The notes under the pieces: model-generated
What the model saw: the letters and a program-made list of their open reading frames with translations, nothing else
The model's database searches: none
Told to the model about the DNA's origin: nothing
Origin: JBOGEB01 sp050743125
GTDB taxonomy: Bacteria; Actinomycetota; Nitriliruptoria; Euzebyales; Egibacteraceae
DNA length: 11,112 nucleotides
Direction: 5' to 3'
NCBI GenBank assembly: GCA_050743125.1
Contig: JBOGEB010000149.1
Coordinates: forward strand, 1-11,112
Program-made: the position numbers and the translations under genes
In this document: piece after piece, positions 5,216 to 11,112 of the stretch
Layout of the letters: the number at the start of each line of letters is the position of its first letter
Numbering within the stretch: position 1 is the stretch's first letter

Positions 5216-7579
5216 CTACGAGGTCTTGCGCCACCCGTCGACTCGGGGTCCCGTCCCGCCGGTGGACACGGAGTCCCGCCGGTCCTGCTCCCGGCCGGGC
5301 CCCTCCTTCTCACGGGACGCCGGCGGCCTCTTCGGCGCAGAATCGGTGCGCCGGGCCCGGCCCCTGCCGAAGCGGCGCAGCCGCAGCGAGTTCGTGACCA
5401 CGCTGACCGACGAGAAGCCCATCGCGGCGCCCGCGATGACCGGGTTCAGCAGCCCGAACGCGGCCAGCGGGATCGCCGCGCTGTTGTACCCGAACGCCCA
5501 GCCCAGGTTCTCCAGGATCGTCCGGTACGTGCGGCGCGACAGCTCGATCGCGGTCGCCACGCCCTCCAGGTCGCCGCGCATCAACGTCAGGTCGCTCGAC
5601 TCGATCGCCACGTCGGTGCCGGTGCCGATCGCGATCCCCAGGTCCGCCTGCACGAGCGCCGGTGCGTCGTTCACGCCGTCGCCGACCATCGCCACCACCT
5701 CACCGGAGGCCTGCAGCCGCGCGACCTCGGACTGTTTGTCGGACGGCAGCACCTCGGCCAGCACCCGGTCGATGCCGACCTGGGCGGCGATCGCCTCGGC
5801 GGTACGGGCGTTGTCGCCGGTGATCATCGCCACGGCCAGGCCCATGCGGTGGAGCTGGTCGACCGCCTCGGCGGCGCCGTCCTTGACCGTGTCGGCCACC
5901 GCGAGCAGCCCGCGGACCTCGCCGTCCCAGCCGGCGAACACCGCGGTCTTGCCCTCACCCTCCAGGCGCTCGGCTGCCTCGTCCAGCGCAGTGGGCAGCA
6001 CGAGGCCGGCCTCGGCGGCCAGCTTGCGCCGCCCCACCCACACCGTGACCCATTCGGATCCCCGCCCGTCAGCGCCCTCACCCGCGACCTCAGCCCGAAC
6101 GCCGTGCCCCGCCACCGCCTCGAAGCCGCGGACCTTGGGCAGGTCGCCGGCCTGGTCGCGGGCGGCGGTGGCGATCGCCTGGCCGATCGGGTGCTCGCTG
6201 TCCGCCTCGACCGCGCCGGCGCGGCGCAGCAGCTCGGCCTCGCTGGTGTGCTCGGCCGGGGCCACGTCGGTGAGCGACATCTCGCCCTTGGTCAAGGTGC
6301 CGGTCTTGTCGAACACGACCGTGGTGATCCGGCGGGTGCGCTCGAGCATCTCCACGCCCTTGATCAGGATGCCCATCTGCGCGCCGCGGCCGGTCCCCAC
6401 CATGATCGCCACGGGCGTCGCCAACCCCAGCGCGCACGGGCAGGCGATGATCAGCACGGCCACCGCCGCGATCAGCCCCTTGACCGGGTCGCCGGCGAGC
6501 AGCCACCAGCCGGCGAACGTCAGCGCGGCGAGGACGATGACGGTCGGCACGAAGATCGCGGAGATGCGGTCGGCGAGCCGCTGCACCTGCCCCTTGCCGG
6601 CCTGGGCCTCGGACACCAGCCGCACGATCTGCGCCAGCGCCGTCTGTGAGCCGACCGCCGTCGCGCGCACGGTGAGCGCCCCGCTCGTGTTCACCGTCGC
6701 GCCCGCGACCGGCGAGCCGGCGCTCTTGTCCACCGGCACCGACTCGCCGGTCAGCATCGACTCGTCCACCGCCGACGCGCCCTCGACGACCTCCCCGTCG
6801 GTGGGGATCTTCTCGCCCGGGCGCACGCGCATGAGGTCGCCGACCCGCACCTGGTCGACGGGCACCATGACCTCCTGCCCGTCGCGGATCAGCCGGGCCT
6901 CCTTGGCCCCCAGCTCGAGCAGCGCGCGGATCGCCTTGCCGGCCTTGCGCTTGGCGCGGGCCTCGAAGTACCGGCCGAGCACGAGGAACGCGATCAGCAG
7001 CGCGGCGGTCTCGAAGTAGAGATGGCCGCCCGCGAGCAGCTGGACCGCTGAGAACAGGTAGGCCGCGAGCGTGCCGATCGCGATCAGCGTGTCCATGTTC
7101 GCCGTGAGCCGCCGCGCCCTGCGGGCCGCCTCGCGCAGAAACGGCCAGCCGACGTAGAGCTGGACCGGCGTGGTGAGCGCCAACTGAGTCCAAGGCGCCC
7201 ACGGCTGCTCCATCAGGGCAGGAGAGAACGCGATGGACATCACGACCAGCGACAGCGGCCAGGCGATCACCACCCGCCGCAACCACGAGCGCTCCAATGC
7301 CTCCTCGTGGTCGTCCTGCGGCGAGCCCTTGACCTGCTGGCCGGCCTGGACCAACCCGTAGCCGATCCGCTCGACGGCTTGACCGAGCGCCTCAACGTCG
7401 GCCCCGTCCCCGTCGAGCACGACGTGCGCCTTGCCGGTGGCGAAGTTCACCTCCGCCTCGGCCACGCCCGGCTGGCGGCCGAGCACGCGCTGCACCCGCG
7501 CCGCGCACGACCCGCAGGTCATCCCCGTCACGTCGAAGTCCAGCGTCCGCGGCCTGCTCCTCGCTGCCGTGTCGCTCAT
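5216..7579 (-). CDS. copA: Copper-exporting P1B-1-type ATPase
   Basis: This inner-membrane pump uses ATP to export Cu(I). The 787-residue product shows, in order: one N-terminal metal-binding domain with GMTCGSC (C22, C25); TGES actuator loop (277-280); CPC in the sixth membrane helix (380-382); DKTGTLT with phosphorylated D424; SEHPIGQ (H463-P464); TGDN (587-590); GDGVNDAP (633-640); YN (698-699) in helix seven; and M720 with SS (723-724) in helix eight. CPC, YN and MxxSS together specify the Cu(I) subgroup. The ATG at 7579 is followed by a normal N-terminus, with a modest ribosome-like AGGGCGG upstream. The last 50 or so residues, after RLRRFGRG, form a charged, probably disordered tail rich in R, E, P, G and S, beyond the usual end. 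It lies downstream of csoR and copZ, with the assembly gap directly before it. Confidence 0.96.
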   Translation of the reverse strand: MSDTAARSRPRTLDFDVTGMTCGSCAARVQRVLGRQPGVAEAEVNFATGKAHVVLDGDGADVEALGQAVERIGYGLVQAGQQVKGSPQDDHEEALERSWLRRVVIAWPLSLVVMSIAFSPALMEQPWAPWTQLALTTPVQLYVGWPFLREAARRARRLTANMDTLIAIGTLAAYLFSAVQLLAGGHLYFETAALLIAFLVLGRYFEARAKRKAGKAIRALLELGAKEARLIRDGQEVMVPVDQVRVGDLMRVRPGEKIPTDGEVVEGASAVDESMLTGESVPVDKSAGSPVAGATVNTSGALTVRATAVGSQTALAQIVRLVSEAQAGKGQVQRLADRISAIFVPTVIVLAALTFAGWWLLAGDPVKGLIAAVAVLIIACPCALGLATPVAIMVGTGRGAQMGILIKGVEMLERTRRITTVVFDKTGTLTKGEMSLTDVAPAEHTSEAELLRRAGAVEADSEHPIGQAIATAARDQAGDLPKVRGFEAVAGHGVRAEVAGEGADGRGSEWVTVWVGRRKLAAEAGLVLPTALDEAAERLEGEGKTAVFAGWDGEVRGLLAVADTVKDGAAEAVDQLHRMGLAVAMITGDNARTAEAIAAQVGIDRVLAEVLPSDKQSEVARLQASGEVVAMVGDGVNDAPALVQADLGIAIGTGTDVAIESSDLTLMRGDLEGVATAIELSRRTYRTILENLGWAFGYNSAAIPLAAFGLLNPVIAGAAMGFSSVSVVTNSLRLRRFGRGRARRTDSAPKRPPASREKEGPGREQDRRDSVSTGGTGPRVDGWRKTS

Positions 7580-7600
7580 CGTGGCCGCCCTATCCGGTCC

Positions 7601-7700
7601 NNNNNNNNNNNNNNNNNNNNNNNNNNNNNNNNNNNNNNNNNNNNNNNNNNNNNNNNNNNNNNNNNNNNNNNNNNNNNNNNNNNNNNNNNNNNNNNNNNNN
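7601..7700. other. Assembly gap (100 Ns)
   Basis: Exactly 100 undetermined bases lie between the end of copZ and the copA start region. A round 100 is a common placeholder for a gap of unknown size, so the real distance may differ. Continuity of reading frame across it is meaningless. The copZ stop and any copA leader are hidden here. Confidence 0.97.
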
Positions 7701-7909
7701 CCAGGGACCTCGTAGCCCTGGTCCTCGATCGCCTGAATCAGCGCGTCGCGGCTGACCGTGTCCGCGTCGTACGTGACCGTCACCTGCCTTGCGGGGACGT
7801 CGACGGTCGCCGCGTTCACCCCGTCGAGCGGGCTGAGCGCGCCCTCGATCGCCCGCTTGCAGTGGTCACAGTGGATCTCCGGGACGGTGATGGTCTCGCT
7901 AGTGATCAT
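7701..7909 (-). CDS. copZ: CopZ-like copper chaperone (3' end lost in gap)
   Basis: 69 residues are visible before the gap, close to the full length of a small heavy-metal-associated (HMA) domain protein. The metal-binding motif is IHCDHC (C14 and C17, using the HxCxxC-type spacing), followed by KRAIEGALSPLDGVNAATVDVPARQVTVTYDA, the usual alternating strand-helix pattern. The ending IEDQGYEV is where CopZ proteins finish, so only a few residues and the stop are probably missing. It would carry Cu(I) in the cytosol to CopA. The ATG at 7909 has GGAAGGGTGG a few bases upstream. It lies 52 bases after csoR and before copA, consistent with one copper-induced operon. A second HMA domain of the ATPase is a less likely reading, because copA has its own start and HMA domain. 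Confidence 0.85.
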
Positions 7910-7914
7910 TGGTC

Positions 7915-7933
7915 CACCCTTCCGTCAAGGGTG
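7915..7933. promoter_or_regulatory. Small hairpin covering the copZ ribosome binding site
   Basis: CACCCTT (7915-7921) and AAGGGTG (7927-7933) are perfect complements around a 5-base loop. On the minus-strand message the stem includes the AAGGGTG that would pair with 16S rRNA just before the copZ ATG. It could tune copZ translation or limit processing between csoR and copZ. It could also be chance in GC-rich DNA. Confidence 0.3.
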
Positions 7934-7961
7934 AGCGGGTGGGGGAGGTTGGCGTGGTCGG

Positions 7962-8297
7962 TCATCCGGTCGCCTCCGTGCGCTCGTCTGGGTCGTGCGC
8001 GCCGGCCGCGGGCGCTGGGCGGAACACGTGCCGGTCGAACTTGAGCGTCTCCATCAGCTCGTCGACGATCTCCTCGGTACGGCCCTCGCGCATCGCCGTG
8101 GCGACACAGGTCTCCAGGTGCCGGCGCAGCACCAACCGGCTCGCGCCCTCCAGCAACCCCTGCACCGCAGACAGCTGCTTCATCACGTCAGGGCAGTACG
8201 CCTCGTCCTCGATCATCGCGATCACCCCGCCCAGGTGGCCGCGGGCGGTCTTCAGGCGGTTGGCAACCGCACGCTGTTGAGCATCCATGCCGGCCAT
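7962..8297 (-). CDS. csoR: CsoR-family copper-sensing repressor
   Basis: CsoR is an all-helical tetrameric repressor that leaves DNA when it binds Cu(I). The 111-residue protein has the family pattern ANRLKTARGHLGGVIAMIEDEAYCPDVMKQLSAVQ, followed by the second helix. The three copper ligands are C35, H60 and C64 (HLETC), with the same spacing as C36-H61-C65 of Mycobacterium tuberculosis CsoR. The C-terminal stretch after FDRHVFRP is short and low in complexity. ATG 8297 is preferred over ATG 8288 because GGGGAGGG (8303-8310) sits 5 bases upstream of the former. It is the first gene of the csoR-copZ-copA unit and carries a matching operator over its own ribosome site, so autoregulation is likely. 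Confidence 0.95.
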   Translation of the reverse strand: MAGMDAQQRAVANRLKTARGHLGGVIAMIEDEAYCPDVMKQLSAVQGLLEGASRLVLRRHLETCVATAMREGRTEEIVDELMETLKFDRHVFRPAPAAGAHDPDERTEATG

Positions 8298-8302
8298 CCT
8301 AT

Positions 8303-8322
8303 CCCTCCCCAGGTGGGGTGCA
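8303..8322. promoter_or_regulatory. Candidate CsoR operator
   Basis: Just upstream of csoR lies CTCCCCAGGTGGGGTG (8306-8321... read on the plus strand about 8305-8320), a near-palindrome of the form CnCCCCAnnTGGGGnG. This closely resembles the C-rich/G-rich palindrome bound by mycobacterial CsoR. It overlaps the csoR ribosome site, where a bound repressor would block the operon. The match is judged by eye and from remembered operator features. Confidence 0.6.
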
Positions 8323-8335
8323 AGGACGCAAGACG

Positions 8336-8377
8336 GCCCTGCCCCGCCAGCCGCGCTCGGCAGCCGGATGGCAGGGC
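8336..8377. other. Inverted repeat upstream of csoR
   Basis: GCCCTGCC (8336-8343) and GGCAGGGC (8370-8377) form an 8-bp stem around a 26-base GC-rich loop. It falls in the roughly 237-base stretch between csoR and the long minus-strand ORF. That stretch otherwise holds no convincing gene. The repeat could end transcription from the ORF to the right, but no T-run is visible. Confidence 0.3.
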
Positions 8378-8480
8378 AGGCCCGGAGCATGCGGGACCGC
8401 AAGGTTGCCGCGTGCGGTGTTGGCCGCGGCAGGAGGTCTGCTGCTGTTCGCCTCCCACCCGCCTACACCGCCAGCGGCTC

Positions 8481-8678
8481 AGGGTGATCGCGGCTGCCTC
8501 GTCGCAGCTTGCCAGTGCCCGGCGCCTCCCGCGACTACCCGTGCTCATCGCCAAGTGGGCGGCGGTCACCGCCCACGCGAGCCAGATCTCCGAGGCCGAC
8601 TTGGGCGTGCCGGCCGAGCGGCGGATCGTACGCAGCGGTCCGCGCGGGCTGCTCGAGCAGGCGGGGCCGACCGCTTGA
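8481..8678 (+). pseudogene. Unidentified plus-strand coding remnant (3' end only)
   Basis: About 65 codons ending in TGA at 8676-8678 have the very high G/C third-position bias of real genes, higher than the antisense frame across the same bases. The encoded end includes VLIAKWAAVTAHASQISEADL and VPAERRIVRSG. I cannot assign a family; KWAAVTAHASQI is faintly like the C-terminal part of PIG-L-type deacetylases, which is only a guess. There is no start codon or upstream body in this frame. It overlaps, antisense, the doubtful tail of the neighbouring helicase-like ORF, which suggests that a rearrangement joined two broken ends. Confidence 0.35.
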
Positions 8679-11054
8679 GGACGCAACACTGCCGCGCCGT
8701 CTGCGCCGCGCTCCAGCTGGCCGACCCTGCGCGGCCGGGGACCCCGGCAGGTCGGTGTCCCACAGCTCGAACGCGACGGCGCCCGGCCCGACGGAGGGGG
8801 GTGGAGCCTCCGCAAGGCGTCCCACGCCGCCATGGCGGCGCCACGCCCGCAGGAACAGCTCCGGGTGAGCGGACAAGACCCTGGGGACCGGGACGGGGCG
8901 GGAGCCCGCGGCCACAACGTGGCGCTGCCCGCGTGGCGGTGAGAGCGTCTCGGCCAGCGCGGTCGCGAACACCTGCGCGTCCCGCCTCGACCCGTCCTGG
9001 ACGGCCAGCTCGTACCGCTGCCCCGCGCGGCGGACCCGGACGGAGCCCGCGCGCAGGTGGGGACTGAGGTGGCCGCTGTCCCTGAGCGCGTCGAGGACCG
9101 CATGGCCACGCGCGAGGAGCCTGGACTCCACCGCGCCGCGCGCGGCACGCAGAACCCGCCACGCCCGCCGGGCGCTCATGCCGACGAGCGCCGCGATGGC
9201 GAGCCCGGCGCCCTGGACAGCCAGCCACAGCCATCCCGCGGCCTGGCCCTCGAGCATCGCCGGATCGGCGAGCAGCAGGAGCATGAGCAGCAGCGCCGCG
9301 AGGACGGGCGGCATGGCGAGTCGAGGAAAGAGCTCCCGCAGGCGTCTGGGCTGGGCGACCTGGGTCGTGTCGACGCTCGCGACGGCCCCGACGCCCGCCG
9401 GTGTTCCCTGCGCCCACTGGCGACGGCAGGCCTCGCGGCCGCCGATCTCGCCGAGGCACCGGATGGTGAGCCAGCGGTAGTCGACGGCGCTGAACGCGCC
9501 GCTGGCCAACGTGTAGTCGAGCGCCGCGGCCCCTCGAACCGCTCGCCCCCTGGGCTCGGTGAGCGCGAGCCCCCAGCGGTCCTCCAACCGCTGGACGAAC
9601 AGGCGGAGATCGTCGGGGGCGTCCTCCCGGTCGCAGGCGACCACGTGCCAGACGTGGGCGACTTTGTCAGGTACCGACTCGTCAAGACGCAGCGCCCGGC
9701 CACGCAGCTGGGCCGCGGTCACCGTGGGGCGGCTGGTGAGGTCGACGAGGGTGTCGACCGCCGCCGTGTCCAAGGCCTGGCCGACCGTGTCGTCGGCCGT
9801 GCTGACCAGGCAGCGCGTCGTTCCGCTGTCCAGCGCCCAGGCCCCAAGCGTCGCCACCGTCCGAGCGGACCAGTCCGGGCCCTTCCCGGCGAGGACGCGT
9901 ATGCCCGGCACCGTCGACTCGGATGTCCAGCAGCACGCGTGCAGCTCGAGGCGGCGCAGGATGGCGGCGCAGGAGGTGCGTAGGCCCTCGGCCCTGCTCG
10001 ACTCGATCTCCAGGCCGTCCCGCGTGACGAGCACCGGGCGGAGCCCCCATGCGCGCTCGTCGGCCAAGAGCGCGCGCAAGACGTCCCGGCTCTCGGACTC
10101 ACCCTCGGTCAGCGCTACGGCCCGGAGCCGCCCTGGGCAGGCGGCGTGCTCCCGCGCGAGGACCTCGGCCGCGGCTCGGGCCTTCTCGGGCGCTGTGGGG
10201 ACGAAGTGGACGAGGTCCCGGTACGGGACGATCGCACCCTCGTGCACCAAGGCAGGCGCGGGCGGAGACAGGTCGTGCCCACCGATCAGACGCCGGCAGT
10301 ACCGGTGCGCCCCGGGAACGTTGTGGGGCACGGTGGACAGGCCGATCACGGTCGGCGGGCCGTTCTCGGCGGCGATCCGATGCGCGAGGCAGCGCAGGGC
10401 CAAGGCCCACCCAGCGCGGAGCTGGTCGCAGCCGTCCAGCACGATCACGCGGACGTAATGGGCGACCAGCGTCTCGACGAGTTGCTGCGCCATGGGCGAC
10501 AGATGGCGCTCGAGGTCCGACGTCGGTCCGTGCAGGAGCCTCGCGGCGAGCTGCTCGTGCCGTCGCGCGATCGTGCGCTCGAACTTCCGTGGGTTGTGCG
10601 CCTTGGCGCGGTCGATGCGGTGACGCGCGGCCACCTCGTCGCGTGCCCGTCCCGCGGTGACGAGCTCGGCTGCCCAGGTGTCGACCGCGAGGTCCGAGAG
10701 CAGCGCCGACGCGGCCTCGGCGGTCTGCAGGTCGTAGTAGGAGAGCAGCGTGATCGGCGCGGGCACGTGTGGGTCGAGGGTGGTCATCACGGCGGGGTCG
10801 GTGAAGCAGGCGAGCTCGTCTTGCCAACCGAGCTGCGCCGCAACGGTCGGCGCGAACACGACCGCGGGCTGCTCCAGGCACCGGATCAGCTCGACGCCGA
10901 CGACCGGACCGCCGGAGCGCTCGGGCATCGCGATGTGGGCGCCCTGCGGACCGACCTGCTCGACGATGCGCACCTGATATCGGCGGAGTCCTCGGCGCGA
11001 CTCCATCATCTCGAACAAGCTCCCATCCTTCCGCAGTATGAAATGCCCATCCAC
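8535..11054 (-). CDS. Degenerate SF2 helicase-like protein with a C-terminal membrane hairpin
   Basis: The 839-residue ORF follows, end to end, the layout I recall for a large actinobacterial DEAD/DEAH-like helicase family: LRRYQVRIVEQV (23-34), the motif I region, the linker SYYDLQTAEAASALL (105-119), a motif II region, AYRDL-type PYRDLVHF (277-284), then LVSTADDTVGQALD (416-429), TLVDLTSRPTVTAAQLRGRALRLD (435-458, motif VI QLRGRALR kept) and KVAHVWHVV (464-472). The ATPase residues are lost: MPERSGGP (43-50) replaces an MPTGxGKT Walker A, LDGCDQL (206-212) replaces LDECHHL, and GLSTVP (238-243) replaces GLTATP. Two hydrophobic helices (about 582-597 and 606-626) anchor it in the membrane, followed by a basic region. 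The start is GTG 11054, without a clear ribosome site. Residues after about 770 look out of frame (RRRRRG, low complexity). It is a pseudo-helicase or a decaying gene. Confidence 0.65.
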   Translation of the reverse strand: MDGHFILRKDGSLFEMMESRRGLRRYQVRIVEQVGPQGAHIAMPERSGGPVVGVELIRCLEQPAVVFAPTVAAQLGWQDELACFTDPAVMTTLDPHVPAPITLLSYYDLQTAEAASALLSDLAVDTWAAELVTAGRARDEVAARHRIDRAKAHNPRKFERTIARRHEQLAARLLHGPTSDLERHLSPMAQQLVETLVAHYVRVIVLDGCDQLRAGWALALRCLAHRIAAENGPPTVIGLSTVPHNVPGAHRYCRRLIGGHDLSPPAPALVHEGAIVPYRDLVHFVPTAPEKARAAAEVLAREHAACPGRLRAVALTEGESESRDVLRALLADERAWGLRPVLVTRDGLEIESSRAEGLRTSCAAILRRLELHACCWTSESTVPGIRVLAGKGPDWSARTVATLGAWALDSGTTRCLVSTADDTVGQALDTAAVDTLVDLTSRPTVTAAQLRGRALRLDESVPDKVAHVWHVVACDREDAPDDLRLFVQRLEDRWGLALTEPRGRAVRGAAALDYTLASGAFSAVDYRWLTIRCLGEIGGREACRRQWAQGTPAGVGAVASVDTTQVAQPRRLRELFPRLAMPPVLAALLLMLLLLADPAMLEGQAAGWLWLAVQGAGLAIAALVGMSARRAWRVLRAARGAVESRLLARGHAVLDALRDSGHLSPHLRAGSVRVRRAGQRYELAVQDGSRRDAQVFATALAETLSPPRGQRHVVAAGSRPVPVPRVLSAHPELFLRAWRRHGGVGRLAEAPPPSVGPGAVAFELWDTDLPGSPAAQGRPAGARRRRRGSVASSSGRPRLLEQPARTAAYDPPLGRHAQVGLGDLARVGGDRRPLGDEHG

Positions 11055-11112
11055 TATGCGTCATCGGGGGTGCTTTGTCTACCATTTCGGGGGAGGCGTC
11101 GTCGCACGTGTT

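Noticed and set aside
5216..7909. One continuous reading frame joining copZ and copA into an 897-residue protein
   Set aside because: The frame only continues because 100 Ns are read as open codons. copA has its own ATG, HMA domain and ribosome-like site, and copZ has its own start.
8402..8490. Hydrophobic plus-strand stretch (VLAAAGGLLLFASHPP) as an apolipoprotein N-acyltransferase start
   Set aside because: It is short, lacks a start codon with a ribosome site, shows mixed codon bias and runs into unrelated sequence. It is not enough to call.
11000..11085. Alternative N-terminus of the helicase-like protein from ATG 11085 in another frame
   Set aside because: That frame has poor G/C third-position bias and soon becomes low-complexity. 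The GTG 11054 frame leads directly into the helicase-like motif region.
11086..11112. Plus-strand gene starting at the right edge (G-rich site then GTG near 11108)
   Set aside because: Only two codons would be visible, so nothing supports it beyond a chance purine-rich stretch.

Overview
This is a very GC-rich window with dense actinobacterial-style genes: GTG starts, strong G/C bias at third codon positions, weak or absent Shine-Dalgarno sites on several genes, and a CsoR copper regulator. I infer a member of the Actinomycetota, but cannot name a lineage. A run of exactly 100 Ns (7601-7700) marks a scaffold gap, so the source is a draft assembly.

Layout. (1) 29-4643 is an aromatic amino acid catabolism block. 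An Arg-less RidA-like protein (+) faces a kynureninase-like enzyme (-). Next come tryptophan 2,3-dioxygenase (-), 3 bases upstream of the kynureninase, and a benzoate/2-aminobenzoate-type CoA ligase (+), diverging from the dioxygenase across only 24 bases. Together they suggest tryptophan -> N-formylkynurenine -> kynurenine -> anthranilate -> anthraniloyl-CoA. No formamidase or later 2-aminobenzoyl-CoA enzyme is present. (2) Between ridA and the kynureninase gene lies a roughly 400-base insertion. Two near-identical 60-base copies of a long palindrome flank the remnant of a UPF0175/ribbon-helix-helix antitoxin-like gene. One copy supplies the last codons and stop of the kynureninase gene. (3) 4669-5112 encodes a YbhB/YbcL (PEBP) family protein. 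(4) 5216-8297 is a copper module on the minus strand: csoR, then copZ (cut by the gap), then the P1B-1 ATPase copA. A CsoR-type palindrome overlaps the csoR ribosome binding site. (5) 8535-11054 is a long minus-strand ORF resembling an actinobacterial SF2 helicase family with a C-terminal membrane hairpin. Its Walker A, Walker B and motif III are all degraded, so it looks like a pseudo-helicase or a decaying gene. Its tail overlaps a plus-strand coding remnant.

The most unusual items are the palindrome-bounded antitoxin remnant, the degenerate membrane-anchored helicase, and the overlapping back-to-back -10-like hexamers between the dioxygenase and CoA ligase genes. The copper operon and the kynurenine genes are recognisable families. 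No feature here proves a wholly new system.
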